A DNA stretch of 64,000 nucleotides from Haliea sp. GTDB lineage: Bacteria > Pseudomonadota > Gammaproteobacteria > Pseudomonadales > Halieaceae. Positions 18,603-26,945 of this stretch are shown piece by piece. The notes under the pieces were generated by a model. The model was not told the DNA's origin. It did no database searches and worked only from the letters and a program-made list of their open reading frames with translations. The translations under genes and the position numbers were made by a program. The DNA lies in assembly GCA_016704305.1 (NCBI GenBank), contig JADJAL010000019.1, forward strand, positions 1 to 64,000, given 5' to 3'. Numbering within the stretch: the first letter of the stretch is position 1; every line of letters starts with the position of its first letter.

Positions 18603-18908
18603 TTAAATGCCATCGAGCTTGACAGGCTTGCGCCCCGGAAGTCGGACCACCAGTTCCAGCTCGCCACCCAGCGCTTCAATGTAGTCGCGGAGCGTGGATA
18701 TCAGCATGTCGGAGCGGTTCTCGATTTTTGAAATATGGCCCTGTTTTACTTCCAGAAAATCGGCCATGTTGTCCTGCGTCAGGTTCAGGTCGCGGCGCAA
18801 TTGCCGCAGGGTCAGTTGCTCCTGAATGAGATCGGCACTGCGTTGCTCGATCGGCTTGCGCCGCTGAGCGGGCAGCTCTTTCATGACTTGCTTAAGTGTC
18901 TTGGACAT
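18603..18908 (-). CDS. XRE-family antitoxin (HigA-like)
   Basis: A 101-residue DNA-binding protein with a helix-turn-helix from about residue 34 to 90 (LRQLRRDLNLTQDNMADFLEVKQGHISKIENR). It has GGAAGG 6 bases before the ATG. The gene overlaps the end of the upstream toxin gene by 17 bases, so the order is toxin first, as in higBA loci. It probably neutralises the toxin and represses the shared promoter through the palindrome upstream of the toxin. Confidence 0.85.
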   Translation of the reverse strand: MSKTLKQVMKELPAQRRKPIEQRSADLIQEQLTLRQLRRDLNLTQDNMADFLEVKQGHISKIENRSDMLISTLRDYIEALGGELELVVRLPGRKPVKLDGI

Positions 18909-19266
18909 TGTTGCCTTCCTTCGGGGACGCCAGATGTCGGTCCAACCGTTTATTGGCGTTCCTGATCAAATGCTCGTAAAACCGTCGCTGACTAGCACCC
19001 GATTTGTCACCCGCAACAAGAGCGATTGCTGCTCGCTTCGGATCAAAGGCGAAAGCTACTCGCCAAACACCATGATCGGCGCTGAACCGGAGCTCCTTCA
19101 TGTTGGCATGTTTTGAGTCTTTGAGAGTGTCCACCTGTGGTCGTCCCAGGGACGGGCCAAACTGCTCAAGTACTATAAGCTGTGCCAGCAGTTCGTCCTG
19201 CACCGCATGGTTCAGTGCTTCATATTCAAGCGCGAACTCATCACAGAACGTAACTGTCCATGTCAT
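18892..19266 (-). CDS. RelE/HigB-superfamily toxin (Gp49-like)
   Basis: A 124-residue protein starting WTVTFCDEFALEYEAL and containing LGRPQVDTLKDSKHANMKELRF, WRVAFAFDPKRAAIALVAGDK and RFYEHLIRNANKRLDRHL, the standard pattern of phage-Gp49/HigB mRNA interferases. ATG 19266 is preferred to the longer frame from 19347, because the latter runs through the operator. The toxin probably cleaves ribosome-bound mRNA; that is family knowledge. Confidence 0.85.
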   Translation of the reverse strand: MTWTVTFCDEFALEYEALNHAVQDELLAQLIVLEQFGPSLGRPQVDTLKDSKHANMKELRFSADHGVWRVAFAFDPKRAAIALVAGDKSGASQRRFYEHLIRNANKRLDRHLASPKEGNNVQDT

Positions 19267-19284
19267 GCAAATATACCTTTCAAT

Positions 19285-19308
19285 AAATATTCCGTCTATG
19301 GAATATTT
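19285..19308. promoter_or_regulatory. Palindromic operator of the HigBA-like module
   Basis: AAATATTCC at 19285-19293 and GGAATATTT at 19300-19308 form a perfect 9-bp inverted repeat with a 6-base spacer, about 20 bases upstream of the toxin start. This is the expected place for autorepression by the XRE antitoxin. Confidence 0.65.
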
Positions 19309-19772
19309 TCGGAGCCTGCACCAGTTTAGTTCACTTGCGCTCACCACTCTAAACGGTGAATTAGATCAGATGGTGTGGACTGACGATTGATCCATAACGG
19401 CCTTTTGGGCTGTTATGGCCCTGCGGGTTGCGCCGCTGCGCGGCTTGGTCCAAATGCTGGCGCATTTGTCGAACGTGCCGATCCGGCGTCCCGGCGTTCT
19501 CTCGGCCGAGCACACCCGCCAAACTAAAAACTGTAACTTTTTGATTTTATGGGCCTAAAGGCGACGCCCGCTGCCCAATTTGCACTACAAAGCATAACAA
19601 TACTGGAGTGTTGTCGGAAAAGTGTCGGAAAGAAATATCGTAAGCGCAGAACAAAGTAAGCGCCACGTAGGCCACGCTCTACGGACAAGCACTGATAGAC
19701 AATAGCGGTGGCCCCGGTTGTTTGAACGTAAAAGTCCAGCGATCGCGCAACCGATAGGCTAATTTTGCTACA
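19309..19772. other. Non-coding stretch before the IS3 element
   Basis: No gene is recognisable. A stem-loop lies at 19392-19418: CCATAAC pairs with GTTATGG, extended by GGCC/GGGC around a T-rich loop. It has no T-tract. The direct repeat GTGTCGGAAA occurs near 19613 and 19623. Confidence 0.45.
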
Positions 19773-19799
19773 TGAATCGCCCGGGGTTTCATGGAGGCT
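19773..19799 (+). repeat. IS3 left terminal inverted repeat
   Basis: A 27-bp end that pairs with 21060-21086 with mismatches only at positions 4 and 11. Confidence 0.9.
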
Positions 19800-19822
19800 T
19801 TAATCTCTGAGAGAATGAAGCC

Positions 19823-21046
19823 ATGAAGAAACCAACGAAGTTTTCCCCAGAAGTTCGCGAACGCGCAGTGCGTATGGTGCAAGAACATCGCGGAGATTAT
19901 CCATCCCTTTGGGCAACGATTGAATCAATCGCACCGAAGATTGGCTGTGTGCCGCAGACCCTGCATCAATGGGTGCGCCGACACGAGGTCGACCACGGTA
20001 TGCGAGACGGTGTCAGCAGCGATGAACGCGAGCGCCTCAAGGCCCTGGAGCGCGAAGTCAAGGAACTGCGGCGGGCCAACGAGATCCTGAAGCTGGCGAG
20101 TACTTTTTTGCCCAGGCGGAACTCGACCGCCGACTCAAGTCCTGAACGCATTTATCGACAGTCAACGAAGTACCTACGGAGTCGAGCCGATCTGCAAGGT
20201 GCTGCAGATTGCTCCGTCGGGGTATCGGCGACATGCCGCACAGCAGCGTAACCCGTCGCTTCGCTGTGCCCGTGATCTGCGGGATGAGATGCTGATGCCC
20301 CAGATCCAGCAGGTATGGGACCGGAACATGCAAGTCTACGGTGCCGATAAGGTCTGGCGGCAGATGAACCGGGAAGGCATAGCAGTTGCCCGCTGTACTG
20401 TTGAGCGTTTGATGCAGCGCATGCAGTTGCAGGGGCCGTGGCAAGGTGGTCCGAAACCACCGTCGCGGATAAAGCAACGGCCTGCCCCTTGGACAAGGTA
20501 AACCGGCAGTTCAAGGCCAGTCGTCCCGATGAACTGTGGGTGTCGGACTTCACCTATGTCTCGACCTGGCAGGGATGGCTGTATGTGGCTTTTGTCATTG
20601 ACGTCTTTGCCAGGCGCATCGTGGGTTGGCGGGTCAGCCGTTCGATGCAAGCCGACTTCGTGCTGGACGCACTGGAGCAGGCGTTGTATGACCGGCGCCC
20701 GAAAGGGAATAACTCACTGATCCATCACAGCGACAGAGGCTCACAATACCTCTGCATCCGCTACAGTGAGCGTCTCGCCGAAGCAGGCATAGAACCGTCT
20801 GTGGGCAGTCGTGGTGATAGCTATGACAATGCGCTGGCCGAAACCATCAACGGCCTGTACAAGACCGAGCTGATCCACCGTCGTGGGCCATGGAAAACGA
20901 GGGAGTCTGTAGAAATGGCAACACTACGCTGGGTGCACTGGTTCAACCATCAGCGACTACTGGAGCCAATTGGATATATCCCTCCGGCTGAAGCTGAGGC
21001 AAACTACTGGCGGCAACTCGCTGAGAACGAAAAGCGTGCTGCTTGA
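19823..21046 (+). pseudogene. IS3 OrfA/OrfB transposase, frame-disrupted
   Basis: OrfA carries the N-terminal helix-turn-helix (RERAVRMVQEHRGDYPSLW, PQTLHQWVRRHE) and a leucine-zipper-like segment (ERERLKALEREVKELRRANE). After the run of six T at about 20104-20109 the expected protein (FFAQAELDRRLKS, stop at 20143-20145) lies one frame away. OrfB follows in another frame (AFIDSQRSTYGVEPICKVL). It shifts again near 20440-20460, then runs to 21046 with the DDE residues in SDFTYV, HSDRGSQY and SYDNALAETINGLYKTE. One shift could be the normal programmed frameshift, but OrfB itself is broken, so this copy is probably not autonomous. Confidence 0.85.
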
Positions 21047-21059
21047 ACTTAAACCAAAC

Positions 21060-21086
21060 AGCCTCCATGAAACCCGGGGCGACTCA
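21060..21086 (-). repeat. IS3 right terminal inverted repeat
   Basis: Inverted copy of the left end, followed directly by the ACA target duplication. Confidence 0.9.
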
Positions 21087-21201
21087 ACATCATCTTTGAT
21101 CTGGGTTAACTTATCATGAGACTTGCGGAATTCAGTATTCCAGGCTACAAAAGTTAATCATGCTGTTCACAAGTTACCAACCACAATGGGATTACGACAC
21201 T

Positions 21202-21744
21202 ATGAGCAATAACAAGCAGACAGCAATTTACTTCGCCCTGGCCAGTGCTTTCGCACTCGGGTCTAGCCAAGTGCAAGCCTCAAACGGCAATACGTTTTAT
21301 GGACACAGCGCGCTCGCTAGTGTGACCACTGGGGATACTAACTCTGCATTTGGCGACAATTCAATGTTGTCTACCACCACCAGGAGCTCCAACACGGCCA
21401 GTGGGGCTTAATCGCTCTTTTCCAACACCACCGGCAACAGAAACACGGCCAGCGGCGGTTCTTCGCTGTATTCGAACACCCACGGCTTCGACAACACGGC
21501 CATTGGCAGATCTTCGCTGTATTCAAACACCACCGGCAGCAACAACACGGCCAGTGGCTATTATTCGCTCTTTTCCAACACCACCGGCAACTACACCACG
21601 ACCAAGGGCTTTAATTTGCTCCGTTTAAACACCACCGGCTCCTACAACACAGCCAGCGGCTCCAGTGCTAATCGAATCTCTGCGCCTGACTCTGCCAACA
21701 TCCTGGAATGTCCTCAAACACCCCTAGATTGCATCGAGACTTAA
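21202..21744 (+). pseudogene. YadA-head-repeat surface protein, nonsense-disrupted
   Basis: A signal peptide (AIYFALASAFALGSSQVQAS) precedes NGNTFYGHSALASVTTGDTN and a tandem array of 17-residue repeats of the form NTASGxxSLxSNTTGxx, which resemble the left-handed head repeats of trimeric autotransporter adhesins. A TAA at 21409-21411 stops the frame in the first full unit, but the same frame continues to 21744. No C-terminal anchor domain follows, so the gene is also truncated. The IS3 element ends 116 bases upstream of this start. Confidence 0.7.
21375..21662 (+). repeat. Tandem 51-bp repeats, five and a half units
   Basis: Units start at 21375, 21426, 21477, 21528 and 21579, with a partial unit from 21630. 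Each begins CACCACCGGC or a close variant. The period is exactly 51 bp, so the reading frame is kept through the array. Confidence 0.85.
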
Positions 21745-21970
21745 CCTTAAATTTGCATTGAAAAATGTACCGCGTAGATCACTCTGACCAGTTAAATGGC
21801 GCAGGATGTATGGCGTAGAAGTGGGTCAATCGAGGATGCAATTGTTTCTGGAAATCGGATCAATACTGGATGCAATTCAACAAGAAAATTCCTTAGCGTC
21901 TAACGGCGGATGTCGTATCCCTCATATTTGAGTGATTCAACAGAAACAGTTGAAAGCGCTCATCGACATC
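21745..21970. other. Non-coding gap
   Basis: About 225 A+T-rich bases between the decayed adhesin and the convergent glycosyltransferase. GGATGCAATT occurs twice (near 21833 and 21868), but no gene is visible. Confidence 0.4.
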
Positions 21971-23125
21971 TCAATACAAAAAATCCCACGCCATCACCTG
22001 CTCGCCACCTTCAAGAAAGTTATCTCCGTCCGGTAAGTCAGTGCGCCGCGCGATCTCCTTTCGGTGTTGTTGCAATGCCATGTGGTAATCGATCCTCCCA
22101 GCAATCAGGTCGTCCACGCGATCGAGTATCTCATTCATGCGAGCGTTCAACGCAGTGGTGCTCATGCAGTCAAACGGCTTGCCAAACTGTTTTAGTGCCT
22201 CGCAACGTGGATACATGCGGTAGCCTGTACGTCCCACCCAGTCACCGCAGGGGTAGCGATCGCAGCTCGGATATACGCTGGCGAAAGGTACACCGTTGAA
22301 CACGTACTCGACTTCACGCGCACCTGAGAGCGCCATCCAAGGCGTGCCAACGCATTGAATGGCGAACGCCATACCGGTGTGTGGTGAGATGTGTACGTCG
22401 CACAGTTCTGCCAGCGCGAGCTGTTCCAGTATCGGCAGGTCTACGGCGTCTACCATGCCATCGAACGTATTTAGCAGCGCATCAATCGAGTTGCGGTTGA
22501 TTCCCATCGTACGCTTGCCCTTGGCTTTGAGCGAGCCTATCAGCACGATACAGACGTCGGGGTGGCGCTCCCGCAGCGCGTTAATGAGCTGGTGCCAAAA
22601 TCCCATAGAAGGCGTGCGACTAGCTTCGGCGGCGGAGCCTTGGAGGAAGCTGATCACTGGTGAGCGACCCGGTGGCAATCGCGCCGCGGCGGACTTTTGG
22701 ACTGCCTCTGGTAACGCCAGGCGTATAGGGCGATGTTTGGTGGCAGGCAGCGTGTCAATCTGCCATCCTTGGTTGCAGATGCTATTGAGCAGTTGGCGGC
22801 GCAGCAGTTCGTCGACTTTACGGAAACTTTCATGCGCGGCTGGCGCATGGGTTCGTGGGTCGGTGAACAAATAGTCCCAGTCAGTTGACAGTGGTGGTTC
22901 GGTTACCAGTTGATCACTGTTACAACTGGCGGCAACATCCACGGCATACAGGCAATCAAGTGCGCTCAGGCACTTCGTCAACACGATTGGCGCATCGCTA
23001 GCCAACAGCAGGCCAATCCTCAACTCAGGGTTTTCTGCCCTGAATGCATTCACCCAGCGCAGGCCTTCCACCGTCATGCCTACCAGCGGGTGAGTCACCC
23101 AGTTCACCAACAAGCGCCGTGTCAT
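21971..23125 (-). CDS. GT9-like (heptosyltransferase-type) glycosyltransferase
   Basis: A 384-residue GT-B-like protein. The C-terminal half has the pattern of heptosyltransferases: VISFLQGSAAEASRTPSMGFW, CIVLIGSLKAKGK, then ISPHTGMAFAIQCVGTPWMAL, which corresponds to the family's D/H-TGxMHLA...GTPxVAL nucleotide-sugar site. The N-terminal half is less typical. No signal peptide or membrane segment is seen. It is divergent from the large operon on the right and probably belongs to the same surface-glycan island. Confidence 0.72.
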   Translation of the reverse strand: MTRRLLVNWVTHPLVGMTVEGLRWVNAFRAENPELRIGLLLASDAPIVLTKCLSALDCLYAVDVAASCNSDQLVTEPPLSTDWDYLFTDPRTHAPAAHESFRKVDELLRRQLLNSICNQGWQIDTLPATKHRPIRLALPEAVQKSAAARLPPGRSPVISFLQGSAAEASRTPSMGFWHQLINALRERHPDVCIVLIGSLKAKGKRTMGINRNSIDALLNTFDGMVDAVDLPILEQLALAELCDVHISPHTGMAFAIQCVGTPWMALSGAREVEYVFNGVPFASVYPSCDRYPCGDWVGRTGYRMYPRCEALKQFGKPFDCMSTTALNARMNEILDRVDDLIAGRIDYHMALQQHRKEIARRTDLPDGDNFLEGGEQVMAWDFLY

Positions 23126-23420
23126 CGGCGTAGAACCTGAGTGGATATTCGAAGCCGGGGCTGAATAAGAATGGGCGCGTCTCCACGCTGTGGGTGTAGG
23201 TTGTGTGCGGTCGAATGAATATGCTTAAAAGTATAAGACAAAGAAACGGGGTGTGGAGAACAATTCTCCTGCGGAATGCGATCGCTGAAACTGAAAATTT
23301 GGCGAAGTGGTCGGTATCGCCAACTAAAATCCTGTCGATGCCGGTGTCCTGGAAACCTTTTCTGGCGTTGCCTGGGCCAGGACACGCAGGAATCCATGCC
23401 GTCTGGAATGGGAGATCGCC

Positions 23421-23498
23421 ATGACTATTTGCAGGTTGGGCATTGATATTGCCAGGAAAGCCTTTCAACTTCGTGGCGCCGATCATATCAGCGGTTAA
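23421..23498 (+). pseudogene. IS110-family transposase, N-terminal remnant
   Basis: Twenty-five codons, preceded by GGAGATCGCC, encode TICRLGIDIARKAFQLRGAD. This is the start of an IS110 transposase, including the first Asp of its DEDD site (GIDIA). A TAA follows and nothing downstream continues the family, so only a stub is left just before the large operon. Confidence 0.7.
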
Positions 23499-23515
23499 TC
23501 GTACCCGGTATCGCA

Positions 23516-23545
23516 TTACCTCCTGCACCGTGCATTCGCTATACT
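23516..23545 (+). promoter_or_regulatory. Possible sigma-70 promoter of the RRE/kinase operon
   Basis: TATACT at 23540-23545 is a good -10 box, with a weak TTACCT at 23516-23521 18 bases upstream. Transcription would start very close to ATG 23552, giving an almost leaderless message, or the true start codon is further in. Confidence 0.3.
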
Positions 23546-23551
23546 GCGGTC

Positions 23552-24610
23552 ATGCAACATGCTGGGGAAATCGGAGTATTGAAGTTGCTCGCGGCGCGCG
23601 AGCGGCAGCGGCTGGCAGTGAGCGTTCTGTCTCGCCAGCTGGATTTCGATTCGCTGGCGGATTTTCTGGTGCAGCAGGAATTGGCACAGTACTTCTGCGC
23701 CCATATCGAGAGCCTCGAGCTGAGCAAGGTATTCCCGGCGTCCTTCAGACAAAAACTACAGTGGCAGTGTGAAGCTCAAGTTCAGCAGCGTGAGGCGTTG
23801 ACGGCAGCCCTGACTGTATTGCACCGAGAGTTTACCAGCGCGGGGCTGGAATTTCTTTTGCTCAAGGGGCTGCACCTCGCCGAGCAGTATTGGGGAAGCG
23901 TCGAAAACCGCTTCACCTGGGACCTGGATATGATGATTGAGCCGCAGCATCTCGACGAAGCAGTTCACGTATTGCAGCAGACTGGTTATCGCTCCACGCA
24001 CGCAAGTGCTCTACAACCTCGGTTCGTGCGCCGGTTCAGTCACGCCATGGAGTTCAAACAAGCGAGTATTGCGGTAGACCTGCACTGGGTTTTCCGGCCC
24101 CGCCCCGGGCACCTTGTCGATTACCCGGCTATCTGGCGGCGGCGAGACTCATGGGACTATCATGGCCATCGCTACAGCGTTCTGGCCGCGGAAGATGCGT
24201 TGTTGATGTTGCTGCTCGGGATCGCCGAGGATGTTGAGCGAGCGGAGCCCAATTATCGCAAATTGTGGGATATTTATTTGATGCTGCGCAGTAATGCGGT
24301 CGCTGATTGGAACGGGTTCTTTGAGCGCACCCAGCAGCAGGGAGTGGGACGTCTGGTTGTTGCGCTGCTGGCGTTCACCTGTCACGCCCTGGCGTGCGCC
24401 GATGAGTTCCCCGAATTGCAGCAAGCGCTTGCTCGCTGGTCAAAGGGTTTGTACTGTTCCGCCGCTGAACTCGACTTGGTGCTCGCACGGCCGGCTAAAC
24501 ACCCCGCAAATCGGCTTTGGATTGCGCGCCTGCAACCGGTTTCGACTGCCTACTATCTCGCCTGGTGGACAGTAACAGCACCGATGCGCTATCTTGTTTG
24601 GCGCCTGTAG
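23552..24610 (+). CDS. PF14907-type nucleotidyltransferase
   Basis: A 352-residue protein of the uncharacterised nucleotidyltransferase family (NTP_transf_5) that recurs in lasso-peptide and exopolysaccharide loci. The core LLLKGLHLAEQYW...TWDLDMMIEP (about residues 108-130) supplies the Lys and D-x-D residues of the fold. HLDEAVHVLQQTGY and AVDLHWVFRPR are also family traits. It is the first gene of a long operon. Its target is unknown in general; transfer of a nucleotide or sugar-phosphate to a peptide, lipid or glycan carrier is inference. A second, degenerate copy lies at 34988. Confidence 0.82.
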   Translation: MQHAGEIGVLKLLAARERQRLAVSVLSRQLDFDSLADFLVQQELAQYFCAHIESLELSKVFPASFRQKLQWQCEAQVQQREALTAALTVLHREFTSAGLEFLLLKGLHLAEQYWGSVENRFTWDLDMMIEPQHLDEAVHVLQQTGYRSTHASALQPRFVRRFSHAMEFKQASIAVDLHWVFRPRPGHLVDYPAIWRRRDSWDYHGHRYSVLAAEDALLMLLLGIAEDVERAEPNYRKLWDIYLMLRSNAVADWNGFFERTQQQGVGRLVVALLAFTCHALACADEFPELQQALARWSKGLYCSAAELDLVLARPAKHPANRLWIARLQPVSTAYYLAWWTVTAPMRYLVWRL

Positions 24611-24658
24611 TCGACCGGCGAGACTAGACAAAAATTCAGGGATTTCTCCATTTCGCCT

Positions 24659-25367
24659 GTGCACAACCCTCTGATCAGCGTCATCATTCCGTCCTACAAC
24701 TGTGGGAAATATCTGGTAGAGGCGATAGAGAGCGTCCTGTCGCAGGACTATCCCCGCATAGAACTCATTGTGATTGATGATGGTTCCACGGATGATAGCC
24801 AACAACTTTTGCGGGCGTACGTCGATCGACTCACTTATAAATCTCAGCCCAATGCCGGAATTGCCGCCGCGCGCAATGCCGGATTTAAGCTTGCAACCGC
24901 CGATTTTGTAGCTTTTCTCGATGCAGATGACATTTTCACTCCAGGCCGCCTGCGTCTGCAAATGTCTATGTTCGAGCGCGCCCCGGGCGCTTGATTGCCT
25001 GCAAGGTCATATGGAGCAGTTTATCAGTCCGGAGCTGCCCCGCGAGTTCGCCGCCGGTATTCGCAGTAAGGACGGCGAGGTGATCGCCGCCCCCATGGCC
25101 AGTACAACGCTTATTCGGCGAGCTGCGTACGAACGGGTTGGACCCTGGGATGTAACACTGAATGTTGGTGTCGATATGGATTGGTACGCGCGTATGATTG
25201 AGGCCGGGCTCAACTATCAGATGTTGGACAACGTCCTGTTGCGCCGACGGATTCACACCACCAACACCAACCTACGTTTTGCGAATGAGCAATCAGAGCG
25301 ATTGCATGTACTTAAAAAAATGCTGGATCGACGGCGTGCACAACAGTCGTCGACCCCAATTACCTGA
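24659..25367 (+). pseudogene. GT2 glycosyltransferase, one frameshift
   Basis: GT-A enzyme with SVIIPSYNCGKYLVEAIESVL, VIDDGSTDDS and the FLDADDIFTPGRL metal-binding motif. Near 24985 the frame ends as FERAPGA. The protein continues one frame away from ALDCLQGHMEQFISPEL to 25367, including TTLIRRAAYERVGPWD and the acceptor-side motif VDMDWYARMIEAG. A single indel in a C/G run explains the split. The start is GTG 24659. The real stop overlaps the ribosome-binding site of the PqqD gene. Confidence 0.78.
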
Positions 25368-25381
25368 GGAGATACCTGACA

Positions 25382-25810
25382 GTGAGTGAGTTTTATCGCG
25401 TCAATGCTGAGGATATTATGCACGAGACCATCGATGGGGAGGTGGTGATCGTCAATCTGGACAGCGGAGCCTACTACGCCTTTGACGGTAGCGGGGAGTA
25501 CATCTGGGATCGCCTGAGTCACACTGGTGCCAGTGCGGAACAACTGGTCGCGGAACTGGAACTACACTTCAATTCACCAGTCGCGGAGATTGCAGCAGGT
25601 GTGAACAACTTTCTTGCGCAGCTGCGGGACGAATCGTTAATCGAACCCGGTGACAATACCGGTGCTGCCGCTGCCAGTTCAGCCGCTCCGGCAGCTACCT
25701 CAGAGTTCGAGGCGCCTCAGCTGAACAAGTACACCGATATGGAAGCGCTGTTGTTGGCCGATCCCATACATGAGGTGGAGCCCGAAGGCTGGCCACACGT
25801 AAAGTCGTAG
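25382..25810 (+). CDS. PqqD-family (RRE) protein with conserved-looking C-terminal tail
   Basis: Residues 1-90 form a PqqD-like winged helix, the fold used as RiPP recognition element: EDIMHETIDGEVVIVNLDSG, YYAFDGSGEYIWDRL, VAEIAAGVNNFLAQL. An Ala/Ser-rich linker (about 93-108) follows, then a tail from about 113: NKYTDMEALLLADPIHEVEP and a C-terminal GWPHVKS. The GTG start has AGGAGA about 9 bases upstream. In lasso-peptide clusters such RRE proteins bind the leader peptide. Here no leader peptide is obvious, and the tail itself ends in Ser, next to a gene for an HprK-like kinase. The protein is cytoplasmic. Confidence 0.85.
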   Translation: MSEFYRVNAEDIMHETIDGEVVIVNLDSGAYYAFDGSGEYIWDRLSHTGASAEQLVAELELHFNSPVAEIAAGVNNFLAQLRDESLIEPGDNTGAAAASSAAPAATSEFEAPQLNKYTDMEALLLADPIHEVEPEGWPHVKS

Positions 25811-25850
25811 GCCGCTCCTTGTATGCGCATATTACGCAAGGGGGATTATC

Positions 25851-26945
25851 GTGCCACCTGACTGCATGGACGACCAGTTGGCATTCGCGAATGCCGCACG
25901 GGAGGGGTTCCGCCGAGCAAGTGCTGCCAGTGGCATTATAGAGCGTTATTATCGTATTGCTCAGAGCACAATTTTATTGCGGTTTGCAGGTGATGCATTA
26001 CTGGAGCCAATTACGCCAGCGCTGGAACATTTGCGTTTGCCGGAAGCTGCCGCTGCAGATTTCACTATCGACCTGTTTGACTCCAGATCCACGGCGACTT
26101 CATTGCCGTTTTTACTGGATCGCTATATCCAACTCATGCGCCTGCGATGGTGGGAACAGTTGGGTACCCGACGCGAAATAAAGGGCATGAACTCAGAACG
26201 CATACGCAGTGTGTTCCATCTTGGGCCGGATATTCTCAGTGTCCTGGACCAACAGGAAAATCACGCAGTGTACTGGGTGGAAGACGCTGCCGATATTCCC
26301 TACTACGAGACCGGCTATCCGTTGTCAGTGCTGCTTAACTGGTGGTTCGGCAAGCGCAATCACTTTTTTGTTCACGCCGCCTGCTTTGGTACTGATAACG
26401 GTTCAGTGCTACTGACGGGTAAGGGGGGCAGCGGTAAATCCACCACTACTCTGGCTTGCCTGGACTCCGGGTTACGCTTGAGTGGTGACGATTACTGCGT
26501 TGTCCATCCCGAACGTCTGATGGCCTACAGCGTGTACAACACCATCAAACTGAAGGGTCTGCAGGACGTGGAACGCTTTGCTCACCTGAAGTCTTGTATT
26601 GACAACCTGGAGAGGGTACAGGACGCGGAGGAGGGTGAGAAGGCGATGATTTTCCTGCAGCGCTATTTTCCGGAACAGTTGCTGCCTGCCAGCGTTCTGC
26701 GCGCAATTCTGGTGCCGCGCGTTGCGGATCAGCAGGAAACAGTGATTACGCCTGCTTCGGCCAGTCATGTCTTCAAGGCCATCATGCCCAGCACACTTTT
26801 TCAGCTGCCGGGGAATGCTCAGGAAGAATTCCGTGCCTTGGCCAGTCTCGTTAGATCGGTGCCCTCCTATGAGATAGCACTAGGCAGTGATATTGCCGCC
26901 ATTCCCGGGGTTATTCGACAGTTTTTGCAGGACCAGGATTCTTGA
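25851..26945 (+). CDS. HPr-kinase-like P-loop kinase
   Basis: A 364-residue protein related to the C-terminal domain of HPr kinase/phosphorylase, as in the HprK-related kinase A and lasso-peptide kinase groups. The P-loop is LLTGKGGSGKSTTTLACLDSG near residue 189, followed by LSGDDYCVV near 212, which supplies the acidic catalytic residues. FFVHAACFGTDNGSVLL precedes the loop. The N-terminal 180 residues are a family-specific extension. The GTG start has AGGGGG 7 bases upstream; ATG 25866 is an alternative. The substrate is unknown, and the preceding PqqD protein is the nearest candidate partner. Confidence 0.84.
   Translation: MPPDCMDDQLAFANAAREGFRRASAASGIIERYYRIAQSTILLRFAGDALLEPITPALEHLRLPEAAAADFTIDLFDSRSTATSLPFLLDRYIQLMRLRWWEQLGTRREIKGMNSERIRSVFHLGPDILSVLDQQENHAVYWVEDAADIPYYETGYPLSVLLNWWFGKRNHFFVHAACFGTDNGSVLLTGKGGSGKSTTTLACLDSGLRLSGDDYCVVHPERLMAYSVYNTIKLKGLQDVERFAHLKSCIDNLERVQDAEEGEKAMIFLQRYFPEQLLPASVLRAILVPRVADQQETVITPASASHVFKAIMPSTLFQLPGNAQEEFRALASLVRSVPSYEIALGSDIAAIPGVIRQFLQDQDS

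Larger units (their letters stand above)
19773..21086 (+). mobile_element. IS3-family insertion sequence with intact ends
   Basis: A 1314-bp element. The left end (19773-19799) and the right end (21060-21086, inverted) match over 27 bp with two mismatches, starting TGA(A/G)TCGCCC and containing GTTTCATGGAGGCT. The flanking trinucleotide ACA is duplicated at 19770-19772 and 21087-21089, the 3-bp target duplication expected of IS3 elements. The transposase genes inside are frame-disrupted. Confidence 0.92.

Noticed and set aside
20090..20150. Programmed frameshift as full explanation of the broken IS3 transposase
   Set aside because: It could explain the OrfA/OrfB step at the T run, but not the second frame change inside OrfB near 20450.
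21375..21662. CRISPR array
   Set aside because: The 51-bp units are contiguous coding repeats with no spacers, and no cas genes are present. No CRISPR-like array was seen elsewhere in the window.
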